DNA of 64,000 nucleotides from Coptis chinensis (taxonomy: Eukaryota > Streptophyta > Magnoliopsida > Ranunculales > Ranunculaceae), in contig CM027381.1 of the NCBI GenBank assembly GCA_015680905.1, positions 51,588,501 through 51,652,500 on the forward strand, written 5' to 3'. A program made the translations under genes and the position numbers. A model generated the notes under the pieces. That model saw only the letters and a program-made list of their open reading frames with translations, was not told where the DNA came from and ran no database searches. This document shows, one piece after another, positions 1-11,613 of this stretch (its first letter is position 1; every line of letters begins with the position of its first letter).

Positions 1-1914
1 ACTTATCACCCTTATTTTCTCCAACTCATGTTGACATAAAAATATATGGAAGTACATAACAGAGCTAAGCTGCATCCTAAATTGAAGAGAACACACACCA
101 TAAAAATCTAATAATAATTCAATTAATACCTAAAATTCATCCACTTCACAGGACCTTTACATCCTTTCCCTTTGAGTCTTTGTATTGTCATGACCACACT
201 TCAATGTAAGATCAATGTAAAGCTTAATTAAATGCAAGTAAAAGATAAACATGTAACGAATTATTGCATATACATACACACTCATGACTCACCTGTTAAA
301 ACAGATATTCATATCATTAGATGGTAGATTATTTTTAGAATCCAACCAATTAAAAGTCATCCGCGATAAATTGATGACAATCAAAACCCATTGTCCACTT
401 TAAATGTGCTCTACCTCAAAGGCAAAAAAAAAAAGACAATTCCTGTACATTTCAAATGCAAAGGGTTTCTGCTGATCCTATCTAATTCCTATACTTTTCA
501 AAACTCAAAAGTACAACGAACCGACCATACAAGTAGGAAGCATCAATTACATTCTAAGTAACTTATACAGACTAGTCAAAGTAAGCAACATTGAACCTAT
601 TCAATTTAGGGCTATGGCCTCATTCAAATCTAATGTTTAGAGAAGAATTGCATTAGTAAAGCCTCCACTACACAAGCTTTGCATCACCAAACACAAAACC
701 AACATTGAGTGTAAACAATTGATGGGTATCCACTATCTTGTTTCCACATCAGATTAAAAATAGGTTTAGACTCATTACCAAATGTCATAATCCAGCAAAT
801 CTTATATTGTTAGTTATATTGCAAATCCTGTGTTGAATTCAGGTACCTTACTTGTCTTCTACTCTTTAGTACCCACACAACAACTTCAACATCCATTGCT
901 TTCACAAGACAACACAACATAACAAAAGAAGGATGTGCGAGTTAGTTGAGACTAGAAGTGTTACAGACCATCAAATTAAATAAACACCACACACGCCAAT
1001 TATGCTACAACTTCAACTTGAGCATAGTTGAATATTTTCGTTAACACTTCAGAACTTCAAACATAACCTAACCTAACCCCACATAGACAAGCATTCAAAC
1101 AATTCAAGTGCTTTTTACAACAGTACTAATAACTAACCAAATGCAAAATCAGTGGAGGAAGTATCAACGCAAGAAAAAGAAAAAAAAAAAAAAAAAGAAA
1201 TTAGAAAAGAATGATATTTTCCGGGGGATTAAAAAGAGCAAAATCAAAAAATTCAAACCCAAATGAACAACAAATCAACCCTAATGCATTGAATGGTTTT
1301 AATTTCATAGAACAAAACCTCGAGAAAAAAATGCTGAGAACAAAAACCCCAATAAATTGAATGGGATTTGATATTGAACATGAAATTACTGATTACCTCG
1401 AAAGTCTCGATCCGAGATGATCAAGGATGGCTGTAGCCCATAGCGATGCAAGTAGATTAAGGAAGAGACGGAGATGTAACTCAAACAAATTTAGAGAACT
1501 TTGTTGATAGATATCGATTCAAGCTAGGCCATGAAATTCTTCGCGAAGGTTGCCCAATCTCGAATTCCTAAAGTTTCTTCTTTTTCGATAACAATTTCTT
1601 AAAAGAAAAGTTGCTACTGCTGAATGATGACTACTTTATCCATGGTAGGGTTAGTTTTTTCCAAAACATTTGCCACTTTTTCTTAGAAATAGTGGGATAT
1701 ATGAATATCATAAACCGAAATTACTTGATATTGGATAGTACCGTGGTCTACGACAATTATATCCCACCGTTTTACGATACCAGTGGAATTTTCTTGTATC
1801 GAAATTCAAAAAACCATATGTACCGTGGTAAGTGACTATTAGCCACCGTTATTAGGGAAACAGTGGTATATACCATTTAACCAACCGTGGCTAATGTGCA
1901 TTTCTGTAGTAGTG
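1..1914. mobile_element. CACTA-type transposon, right end (left end outside window)
   Basis: The sequence runs to a terminus at 1901-1914 that reads CACTACTACAGAAA on the minus strand, as expected for the CACTA (En/Spm) superfamily. Short subterminal motifs in both orientations (CCACCGTT, ACCGTGG, CAGTGG) cluster in 1740-1895, which is where the transposase-binding repeats of CACTA elements lie. Athila coding sequence begins immediately after, so the element sits inside a retrotransposon. No transposase is visible. 1-1600 is AT-rich with no supportable ORF; a minus-strand stretch at 1398-1600 ends in a GT donor-like site and could be a 5' exon of a captured gene, which is speculative. Confidence 0.6.
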
Positions 1915-2391
1915 ACAGCCTTCGAAATAACCGATAATCCTAGTAATGACAATCTAATCCAGGGTGAATTAAAAGCCTTAACTACTCTTCTTTCGGTTTA
2001 CAACAAAGTGATTATGACTGATGATTTCCTTCAAACTGAAAAAGATAATGGAACCTTATTAGATATCGTAGTTGAAACTGAAGATCCTACAACAGTAGAA
2101 GTACCAGTTAAACCTCAACCTAAGGGGAAATCAACAACATCTAAAGAAAGGAGAAATACTTCTATTGACCCGTATGCTAAGTATAGGGAAAAACCCCCGT
2201 TCCCCCAAAGACTAGCCATTCTAAAGAAAGACGATAATTTTGACGAGACTAGGGAAGTTTTTAAAAATCTTACTATAAACCTACCTTTCCTTGATGCCAT
2301 TAAACGTCTTCCAAAACTCGCTAAGTTTCTTAAAGAGTTGTGCACAACAAAGAGGAAAACGAACATACTTAAGGAAGCCTTTTTAACTTAA
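1915..2391 (+). pseudogene. Athila-type Gypsy gag C-terminus / protease linker, relic
   Basis: An open frame runs from the CACTA junction to a TAA at 2389-2391. It has the basic, proline-rich linker and the segment 'FPQRLAILKKDDNFDE...VFKNLTINLPFLDAI' with 'LPKLAKFLKEL', which in Athila elements lies just before the aspartic protease. The same segment occurs in element D at 25300-25450, which fixes the family. The upstream gag is cut off by the CACTA end. The apparent Met start at 1894 lies inside the CACTA terminus and is not a true start. Confidence 0.75.
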
Positions 2392-2835
2392 CAGTTTCCC
2401 TCTTTATCTGAACATAACAGAATCGTTAAGTACAAGGACACTGGTTGTCCTACTGTACAATGCACCTTAGACGATACTTTCACCACAACTGCTCTTCTAG
2501 ATCTGGGGGCGAGTGTAAAATTACTCCCATTTTACCTTTATAAACAACTAGGTATACATGATCTCAAACCGACAAAAATGAGTTTGCAGTTAGCCGATTG
2601 CTCTATTAAGCATCCCAAAGGCGTAGTTGAAAATATTCTTGTTAAAGTTCAAGACTTCTACTATATAGCCGACTTCGTCAATCTTGACGCAGAAGTCACT
2701 CATGACTCTGTTCCTATCATCTTAGGGCGTCCATTCTTGGCAACTGCCAATGTCTTCATTAATTGTCGTGATGGTTCAATGTCCATTTTGTTTGGAAACC
2801 TTGCTATTGAGGTAAATATTTTAAAGATGATGTAA
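2392..2835 (+). pseudogene. Athila aspartic protease relic
   Basis: This continues the preceding frame after one stop. Translation shows 'ALLDLGASVKLLPF', the protease active-site region in which Athila carries DLGA instead of the retroviral DTG/DSG. It then shows 'LQLADCSIKHPKGVVENILVKV' and 'PIILGRPFLATANVFINC', both conserved in Athila protease domains. The frame ends at a TAA at 2833-2835. It would cleave the Gag-Pol polyprotein in the virus-like particle; the stop codons make it non-functional. Element D has a less damaged copy at 25560-25930. Confidence 0.8.
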
Positions 2836-4576
2836 CAAACACCAGACACGACTATCGATGGAGAAGTTAACATGATTGAGAGTCTTGCCCAAGATTATTT
2901 TAACAAAACGTTTCCAGAAAACCACGTGCACCAATTCCTTTCTTTTGGTAGTACTGACTCCAATAATGATTCCTACATCCAGGAAGTACATGCCCTTTTA
3001 GAGTCTACTCCTATCTGTGATCCCTTAGTAGCTCCTGATCCCATATTTGAAGAACTCATTCCTAAACCACTTTTCATTGTTAAGGAAGAAGAACCACCCG
3101 GAGATCCTCCCACCCCTTGAGGTTAAACCTTTTCCCACTAAGTTAAAGTACATTCATATTGATCCGGATGGCAGTCATCCGCTTATCATCTCGTCTCAGT
3201 TATCTGCTACTGAAGAGGCAAATTTGATTAAGCTTATTCGTGAACATCGTTCTGCGATTGGTTGGTCCCTAGACTACATCAAAGGGATTGACCCTAGTGT
3301 ATGCCAACATCACATACATTTGGAGGATAATGCGAAGACTTCACGTGAGCCACAACGTCATTTGAACCCTGCCATGAAAGAAGTAGTTAGGGTGGAAGTT
3401 TTGCGATTACTCGTTGTCGGTATTATATACACCATCTCCGATAGTGAATGGCTTAGCCCAATTCATGTAGTCCTTAAGAAATTGGGTGTTACAGTTATAC
3501 GTAGTGTTGATGGTGAGTTGGTTTCAAAACGAGTTCCTTTAAAGTGGAGGATCTGTATTGATTATAGGAGGCTGAATGCCATGACACGTAAGGATCACTT
3601 TCCTTTACCCTTTGTCGATTAAATGCTTGAACGTCTAGCCGGCCATGCTTACTACTATTTTTTAAATGGCTACTCTGACTATTTTTAGATTGTTATTGAC
3701 CCTGATGACCAATAAAATACTACCTTCACCTGCCATTTTTGGAACATATGCATACAAACGAATGCCTTTTGGCGTTTGTAACGCCCTGGTACTTTCCAGA
3801 AATGTATGATTCATATTTTTAATGGCATGGTGGAATGATTCATGGAAGTGTTTATGGATGATTTTTCCATTCATGGTCATTCTTCTAATAATTGTCTTTC
3901 AAACCTTTCTAAAGTTTTGAAATGGTGTCAGGACAAGAACTTAGTCTTAAATTAGGAAAACATGTCATTTTATGGTGACGAGAGGCATAGTTTTAGGTCA
4001 TACTGTATCTAAAGATGGAATAGAAGTAGATAAGGCTAAATTAGATAAGATATCGTCTCTACCTATACAATGGACTGTCTGTGACATAAGGGCCTTCTTA
4101 AGCCATGCAAGTTTTTATAGACGTTTGATAGAAGATTTTTCAAAAATAGCTAAGCCTTTAACCAATTTGCTTTTCAAAGATGCCATTTTTTATTTCAATC
4201 ACGATTATAAACAGGCTTTTGAGACTTGGAAAGTCGCCTTAACATCTGCACCTATCATACAACCACCTGATTTGTCTAAGCCTTTTGAACTTATGTGCGA
4301 TGCTAGTGTATGTCGTTGGTACTGTACTAGGACAGAAGTTAGATAATAAGTCCACCGTCATTTTTTATGCTAGTAAAACCTTAAATGTTGCTCAACGTAA
4401 TTACACTATTACGGAAAAGGAATTTCTAGTTGTTGTTTATGCCTTAGATAAGTTACGTCCTTACTTGGTTGGCTCCACGACCATCGTTTATACAGACCAT
4501 GTTGCACTTAGGTACTTTCTTGTGAAGAAGGATGCTAAACAGGGATTGATCCATTGGATTCTTCTTCTAACATAGT
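2836..4576 (+). pseudogene. Athila reverse transcriptase and RNase H relic
   Basis: Reading the fragments in order gives the RT N-terminal 'VKPFPTKLKYIHID' region (after a frameshift near 3110), 'WRICIDYRRLNAMTRKDHFPLPF' (about 3545-3620) and the catalytic 'FMDDFS' motif (about 3850-3870, normally YMDDFS). The RT connection 'IEVDKAKLDKI...SFYRRLIEDFSKIAKPL' follows at 4017-4160, then RNase H with '[38 protein letters not shown]' and '[11 protein letters not shown]' (4365-4520). At least two frameshifts and several stops break it. After 4576 the C-terminal RNase H region ('NVVADYLSRL', 4615-4640) is still readable until the LTR at 4731 truncates the element. No integrase follows. Confidence 0.85.
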
Positions 4577-4730
4577 TTATCTTAGAAATTAAGGATAAAA
4601 GAGGGGCTAAAAATGTAGTTGCAGATTATTTATCTAGGTTGACTAATAAGGATGGCAGTGATTCCGAATCGATATCTGACTCTTTTTCAGATGAGCATCT
4701 CTATTCAATTTTTTTCTGCACCAAGGTATG

Positions 4731-6062
4731 TGATAAAACGTAAAAACGATAGCTTTACCTACTCTTAACTAGATATGCTATGAATAAGTAAAACTAAATG
4801 CTAATACAATGCTATAATGAAAGATTCTACTCTCGTTATCATTTAATATGTGTAGTAGAGAATTCGTTCCACTTCTAGCTCGTTTAGATGTAACATTTTC
4901 TAGTTTACGTAATTCTAACAAAATCAATGAGAGTAATGAAATGAAATTATGCTAAGATGGTGATTTAACTAATTTAGATGTTATAATTTAAAATACGACA
5001 ATTCAAAAGTACGATGTGAATATGGGAAGGAATTAGGGGGATTTGATTCCACCTTGAATTCAACTTAATAAACTAGCATAGATTTGTTGTAATCCGAATC
5101 GTAATATATTCACATAACGATTGGGTCTTTCGAATCTCTAATTATTCATGGCAATCTCTACTAACTAATAATTAGCATATGAAGCAATTAAATCCATTCT
5201 CATGGTGAACTAATTACTTTCTAGAGTGGAATAGATTATCACAACTATATCTACACCAACACAATCAAGTCTTCATCACAGCTTCCTCAAACCTCTCTAA
5301 TTGAGGTTTAGCCTTGATTCATCAAACTATCATTCATGGAATAAGAACAATAAGAACAAGACATTATTGAAAGAATAATAATTACTTTATTAATCTAATT
5401 GAAAGAGTCTAAGAATTCAAACTGTATTAAAACTAAATTAAAACTAACTTAGAACTAAGTTTATGAATAACTAACTATCTTTTAAGAGTGATGCCTTAGT
5501 CCTCTTTATATAGAAGAGGGCTAGGTCTACAATTTCATGCATGAGCTTTGGAGCCATGTTTTGGGCCATAAAATTGGGCCCAAAACTTGATTACTTTGGT
5601 CCAAAAAGGGTTTCTCTGCTAGAAATTATTACAACAGCTTTTTCGTCTACTTCTTCTCCTCTAATTGGGTAAATGCTTAAACCATTAAAAAGCTCTTTCC
5701 GAGCCGGTAGTTTTGACATTTGTAGGCCTAATTCTGAGGTCTGAGTCTAAAGATATGGCCTTCGGAAGTTCTATTGACTTTTATGTGCTATTTTTGCCCG
5801 CGTTGATTTTGACTTTGCAGCTTTGACCGGGGTTTAAAAAGGTTTTTTCTCCTTTAATCTTGGCCTTTAATCATAGAACTTCTTAGCAACCAACCTTTGC
5901 TCTTTTATCTCGCAAAAGGGACACATTTCTGCATATAATTGACTCAAATGCCTGAAATATATAAAAGCACGTAAACAACACTAACTCTTATTTATTAATC
6001 ACATAATTGGTCTAAAAGTAATATTGTTAAGGGGTTAAAACTACAGTTTTGGGCTCTTATCA
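4731..6062 (-). repeat. LTR of minus-strand Athila-related element M1 (3' LTR)
   Basis: On the minus strand this 1332-bp LTR starts TGATAAGAGCC at 6062 and ends TTTTATCA at 4731, giving short inverted termini TGATAA/TTATCA. It closely resembles, in inverted orientation, the 3' LTR of element C (41194-42506). A TATA-like box (minus strand CTATATAAAG) lies near 5503-5513, as expected for the U3 promoter. A polypurine tract abuts at 6063, so this is the 3' LTR. It cuts off the A1 pol frame at 4730. No matching 5' LTR was found. Confidence 0.85.
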
Positions 6063-6078
6063 AACCACCCCCAAACAG
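6063..6078 (-). promoter_or_regulatory. Polypurine tract of M1
   Basis: The minus strand reads TGTTTGGGGGTGGTTTG directly before the LTR start TGATAAG. This is the plus-strand primer site for reverse transcription. The same G-run occurs at the equivalent place in elements B, C, D and E. Confidence 0.75.
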
Positions 6079-7855
6079 CATTTTGCTTGTCCTAAAGCAA
6101 ATATGAGAAATTAAAATAAGTGACCAAAAATGAAGTTTTAACTAATCTCGTTTCACCGAGTGCGATTGCATTGACCATATACAACAATACCTTAAACCAC
6201 TAGGAATTCCCTAGTGGACGAGTTATAGCCTCGTGAGAGTTTTCCAGTGAAGGCACTCACAAACTTCATCTATACTACAACGACTAAGAAATATAACTAC
6301 TGTTTCCTTATTTATTCTCAAATATCTATACATCTCACTAGCAATGAATACAAAATAATCAAGTCGAAACATAAGCTAATATGTGCATCATAATCAATCT
6401 TCTATGGAGAAACAAATATATATAATGAACTATGCTATGTAATGTACTAACAGGTCTATATCTAAAACTTTGGAATAACGTCCTTAAGTAAGTCCTCACA
6501 TAAAAGTCAAGGCAAAAACCACTATGATTTTTCCACTCTAGTGCATAGTGGGCATACTTTACCATACTATCTCAATGACACACAAGGATGCCGAAGTTGA
6601 TCAAACACATCTGCCACTTACTATCATACTAACCTATTCCTAATTGAGTTAGAGGTCTTTATTAGGTGTTGCGGGGATTAGGTGATGGTTTAAGAATGAA
6701 GGAAATGAATATTCAAAAAGGACAAGTCTGAGATAATAGAGTCTTCATATTATGTAACTAGAGAAAACCTTGTTCTTACTTTGCTTCTACACTTTGTTTC
6801 CATCCTTAGCCATTTTTTTTTTCTTTTGGCTTTTGGCTTTTGACTACTTTGATTCTGTTTTTGGAGTTCCAACTTTTTTTTTTCTTTTCTTTAGATGGAA
6901 ACTTCCTTTTCTTATTTGAAGCAACTAACAAATTCTTGGTTTCATAGGTCTTTCTCTTTTCTATTCTTCATTTCATCTCTATTCTCATACTCATTAAAAA
7001 ATGGGTAGGCTGATTTTTATTTTTATTTTGTTTTGTAAAAGGGTAAATGATTTGTGGTTTATGAAAGGCTAAAGAAAGGCTCAGAGGGGCGACTAGTGGA
7101 AAATAAATTCATATTGGTTTGAATTTCTGGCTATATGGATCCAAAAAGGGCCTAAATTCTCACTTAGGATATGGTATAGTGATCAAGCAAGTAGACGTGT
7201 GATTTCTCTATTCGGAATATAATTTTCCCTTGTGTCATTTCTCAAATATTTCACTCATATAAGGTTTTAGGCTATATTCTCACCGGATTTGTAGAATAAG
7301 TATACTAGCCTAGATTTCAGAAACTTACTGCCAATACAACCATAGATACTCATACAATATATTTATAGAAAGATGCAAAGATTATTAGCTACATATTAAT
7401 CTATCTAAGTTTCGAAAACTATTCTAATGCAAAAGCTAATGTGAAACTTCTAGATTATTAAGAGCATAGAGAAAAAAACAACACCAATATTCCTAAGTGC
7501 ATAGCATAAACTTTTTATTTATATTTTTGAATTTTTTATTTTTTTACTAGAAAACAAGTGCATATTGTACATATCTATATCTTAACAGGTGCCTTAAATT
7601 ACGCGTGTTTCTATTCCACCACCAAACGAAAGCATGCTTTGTCCTAAAAGTATAGAAATAAAAAGGGTAGGAAAATACCATGGAAATGCGTGAAATTTTG
7701 GAACATCTGCAAAACAAAGTTAAAGCATACTAATATAGATAAATAAAGCAGACGCAACTCTATATGAGTTCCACCAGTTATGGGGTTACAAAAATCAAAT
7801 TGCTTGGGATGTAAGCAGACACGAACAAAATTAAAACTTACCTCCTATCCAGCAT
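6079..7855 (-). mobile_element. M1 3' untranslated internal region
   Basis: This non-coding stretch is the reverse counterpart of 14600-16630 in element B and 39000-41190 in element C. Shared blocks include the stem-loop array (6140-6250), a purine-rich tract (6790-7030 in reverse), the 'cctaagtgagaatttaggccc' region near 7150-7190 and a second G-rich motif near 7620. The small ORFs inside it are low-complexity shadows. Nothing else is visible. Confidence 0.7.
6140..6250 (-). other. Stem-loop array upstream of polypurine tract, M1 copy
   Basis: On the minus strand three hairpins follow each other. SL1 has stem ACGAG/CTCGT. SL2 has stem CCACTAGG/CCTAGTGG (6197-6217) with a 5-nt loop. SL4 has stem CTCG/CGAG. 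The SL3 stem is weakened in this copy by a substitution. The block is shared by elements B, C, D and E. Confidence 0.6.
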
Positions 7856-8770
7856 TTAGGCGTCAACATCCTCTTCTATATAGAAGCGGGGTTCTTTTGC
7901 GTCCTGCCACGCCATGATAACTTGCCAAGCCTCTCTACATGTATCCTCAACCCGTGCAATCCCGTTAAGTGTTACTCGGTCTGATCAGGTGTAAAAAGCA
8001 ACCCATTGAAGTTGTACCCTCCATCCTGGCGAAGTCATAACACGACATAAATGAACAACACAATTGGTGGGTCTCATAATTTCAACCCCAACCCAATCCG
8101 TGTAGCGGGTACAAAAATTAGGGAAAAAACAGCACGTGATACAACAAACCAAAACAGGCATAAGAAGTTACTTATGCCTCATACTCTGGCTTCTAGCTAG
8201 AATAGCCACTAAAACCTTGGGAATGTCATATAGGAAATGGCCCTAAGCTAAAACAAGGAAAACGTTACCAACGGTATTATTCACAGAAGTAAACTGCCAA
8301 TCCCCTAAAATATTTATCATAATGAAGAACATGGTAAGGCCTACATTCAGGGACAGGCTACCAAGGGCTATGTTATACTGCCCTCAGTCCATTACACGAA
8401 AAACCCCTCCCCCATAAGTCTCGTGAAAATACTCATAGCTATAAAGGTATGCATTATTAGTCAGATATCCCCATGAGTTTGTAGGAACAGGAATAGACAT
8501 TCCCACAACAAAAGCAACCAAGAACTTGCTGAAATCCATTGTCGTATCATTAACTATGACAGAGAACACTTGTTCTCCATCTGGTTGACAAAAGAACTTT
8601 GAATTATTATAGAAATATTCAGTAATTTGAGGTGAGTACAAGTCATCAGGACTTACCAGTAGATGCTGCCATCTTGACTGCACGATTATATCGCGAAACC
8701 ATCCTCCATAGGTGTCGTTTTAGAACAAATCTTCAAAAGACTGCTCCAGTATGAGTATAGGAGAGTTCAT
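7856..8770 (-). pseudogene. M1 ORF: putative plant transposon protein-like (PF20167-like), broken
   Basis: One reading frame of 305 codons runs from ATG at 8770 to TAA at 7856, interrupted by about five in-frame stops but no frameshift. The N-terminal part reads 'GGWFRDIIVQSRWQHLLVSPDDLYSPQITEYFYNN' followed by 'VFSVIVNDTTMDFSKFLVAFVVGMSIPVP'. This matches my memory of the 'putative plant transposon protein' domain, in which a W/L-rich start, an E-FY-N motif and a V-V-G-x4-(F/I)S segment precede a glycine/proline patch. The C-terminal half is hydrophobic and ends in an acidic tail. It lies between GC-rich repeats and the 3' region, the same position as the gag-like ORF of element C. It resembles the ORF at 18821-19924, so M1 may carry two paralogues. 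No enzymatic function can be assigned. Confidence 0.55.
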
Positions 8771-8869
8771 TTCAACAAATACACTCAAGAGCCGCTGGAA
8801 ACAACCTCGGAAGAATCAACAAACAAAAATCAGAAGTGGAAGTGCTACAAAGGCTAAGGCGTGAGGCGC

Positions 8870-10245
8870 TGATAAGTGCCCAAAACTGTAGTTTAAACCC
8901 TTTAATAGTATTTATATTTAGCCAATTATGTTATTAATAATATATGTTTATTACTAATTACGTGCTTTTGAGTATTTTAGGCTTTGGAGTTGAATAATGT
9001 GAATTCGTTACTAATTAGGCGCTAAAAAGAGCTAAAGTGATTGTTATAGAAGTTCCATGAAGAAAGCCCAAGTTTCATGGAGAAAAAACCCTTAAAATAC
9101 CCAAGTCAAAACTGTTAAGTGAAAGTCAAACCGGATTAGAAAGCTGAAGAAAAGTCAACAGAACTTCAAAAGACCATATCTTTGGACTCATGCCTCAAAT
9201 TTGGGCCCATTTTATATCAAAATGACCGGCTCAGAAAGCCCTTTCCAATAGTCTAGGTCTTGACTCAATCAAAGCAATATAAGTTGGTCAAAATGCATGC
9301 TACAGTAACACGACCAGAATTGGAAGTCTTGGATTCAACCAATTGAGTTTTGGACTTGATTTATGGGTCCATAACCTAGCCTAAAAGCCAATGCACGAAA
9401 TTATAAACCTAACCCTCTTCTATATAAAGAGGGTTAAAGCTAAACAAAACTTGGCTACTTCCCTTTTTAGTTTAGTTTTAAATTAGGGTTCTCTCTCTCT
9501 CTCTCCCTTTTTAGTTTAGTTTTAGTTAATTAGTTTAGTTTGTAGCCTCCATTAGAACCTTTGAATAAAAGCTTTAGTTTATTCAATTCAAGTATCTTTA
9601 ATAAAGTAGTTCTTCATGATGTCTTCTTCTATTTATTATTATGTTTATGATAGCCTCATGATTCTTAGCTAAACCTCCATTAGAGGGGTTTGATAAAATT
9701 TTGATGAAGACTTGATGTGTTAGTTAGAATTATTGTATTTAAGAGTTTCACTCTAGTAGGTTAGTTGATTCACCATGAAAATGAGTTGAACTTTCTCACA
9801 TGCTAATTATTAGTTAGTAGAGATTGCCATGAATAATTAGGGATTAATTACTTAATCTTTATTAGTTAGTATTGCAATAATCTACATTAGCACATTATGA
9901 ATCAATCAAAGTGGAATCAAATCCTCATAAATCCTTCTCTATTCTTCTCCATTTTTTATTCAAGTCATATTCAATTGCTTAGTTAAATTATTATAAGTTA
10001 AATTCATATAATTAGTTTCATAGTATAAATTCACCTATATAAATATTGCTCTCACCATTGTTTCCTTCTGTTTGATTAATTGGATTCTATTATGTCATGG
10101 TAGTTTAGGAGTGGAACGATTCCGTACTCTTTATATTGCATAATGAATTGAGAGTAGGAATAATATTGATTTAAGCACTTGTTTAGTTAATTGATTATTT
10201 GTGTTTACGCATAGATAGTTAGTTTACATAAATTTGCTATTATTG
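8870..10245 (+). repeat. 5' LTR of element B
   Basis: This 1376-bp LTR starts TGATAAGTGCC and ends TTATTG, a decayed TTATCA. It matches 16632-17994 along its full length. A TATA-like CTATATAAAG is at 9419-9428 and a CT microsatellite at 9491-9506. The flanking 5 bases GGCGC (8865-8869) pair with GGCGT after the 3' LTR as a target-site duplication with one transition. Confidence 0.9.
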
Positions 10246-10247
10246 AA

Positions 10248-10262
10248 TGGCACCGCTGCCAT
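10248..10262 (+). promoter_or_regulatory. Primer-binding site of element B (tRNA-Asp type)
   Basis: TGGCACCGCTGCCAT starts two bases after the 5' LTR. It resembles the plant Athila/Tat primer site TGGCGCCGTTGCCGGGG, complementary to the 3' end of tRNA-Asp, with several substitutions. Confidence 0.7.
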
Positions 10263-10479
10263 CTTAATTTCGTTTAAGACAAAAATTTAATTGCTTGAAT
10301 CGAAGGGGCAATCCCCCATTCTCAACCCACCCACCCTTTTAATTTTTCATTCTTGTTTCTCGAATTTTTGTTAATGTTCACTATTTTAAGTACAGGGGCG
10401 CACGCCCTCCATTTTGTGGTGTTCATAGCGCGCCTGCCCTCCCTTGTGTCTGCAGAGTCACAGTGAAGAATACTACGGT

Positions 10480-11110
10480 AAAGGTATTTTTAAATTTCTG
10501 AAAATTCTGAAAATTTTCAGGTATAATAATTAAGGTGGTATTGATTTACTAGAATTATTTCCGAATTTTTCTAATTGTTTTACTTAGTGAACTAATACCG
10601 TCTTTACAGTGCTGCATTTCAGCTTTCAAACCGTAAGCTTCTGGAAAAACAGACGAGTAGGGTTAGTTAAGCAGTTCCAAAAATTTTAAATTTTTTACAG
10701 GAGTATCTATCATAAGGCAGGAGTTTACAGTAAATATTTGATGAGTTTTTGATTTGTTTTGACCACCTAACTAGTGGATTATTTCCAGTGTGTTTTTGCA
10801 GTTTTGCAACACTTAATTTCTAGAACAACAGCCGATAAGGAGGGTTTGTAGAATTCCAATTGCTCTAAAGTTTTTATAGGAACACTCATAATCTGTCAGG
10901 AGTCTCCAGTAATATTTTGGAGATTTTGGGCTATTTTTTTATTGGTTAACCATTCGGTTGTTTGTATTGTGTCCGAAAACTGTTTTACAAACTTTGCAAG
11001 GCAGTAGAAGGACTTTCATAGCTCTGATTGTTTTCAAATTTTACAGGCTACTTGCTGGACGTCTTAACAAACTACTGTAAAAATTTCAAATTTTTTAAAA
11101 GCACGAACAT
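10480..11110 (+). repeat. Leader of about 180-bp degenerate tandem repeats, element B
   Basis: The untranslated leader contains four diverged units. Recurring landmarks are 'CTCCAATTGCTCTAAA(N)TTTTTACAGG' (near 10500, 10675, 10854 and 11021), 'GTCAGGAGT(C/T)T(C/A)CAGTAA' and 'CAGTGTGTTTTTGCAG'. The spacing is about 170-180 bp. Homologous arrays lie in the leaders of D (22690-23390) and C (36140-36800). The rest of 10263-11613 has no ORF of note. Confidence 0.65.
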
Positions 11111-11613
11111 TCCCTCTTGCACCTTACTTATGAGCGCGCGCGCCTCACAGAGATCTTGGACTCTGAGTCAAGTCGAGAAACATGCATACTTATATTAGCT
11201 CGATTCCAAAGCGGCGCCAGCTCGTTCTGAAGAAATCCCAATTCACAGGTTAATTATAGGATTTCTTTTTGTTCAAGTTATTTAGTATTCAGTGTTCTGA
11301 ACTTCTTTAATACACTGAGATTGTGTATCAAAGACGTTATTCATACGCGTAGCAAGGAGGCATTCAGGTTCTCCTTCCTTCACTCCTCGTTTCTTCTGTC
11401 AGAGGATTCTATTTCTAGTAGTAATCAGGCTAATTTTTTTATGCTCATTAGGAATTGCCTATTAGACTTAATACTTGCATGAGATTAAGATCTGGTACGC
11501 ATAAACCTGCCACATTAGTTTCTCATAAACGCAAAAATAATTGCCTATCTAGAAATTTATAGTTAAAGTTTTTTGCATATTAATTGTCCTAGAATATTTT
11601 TAAAAAAACCAAT

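Noticed and set aside
1-1600. Possible host gene
   Set aside because: Only one donor-like site and no supportable reading frame on either strand.
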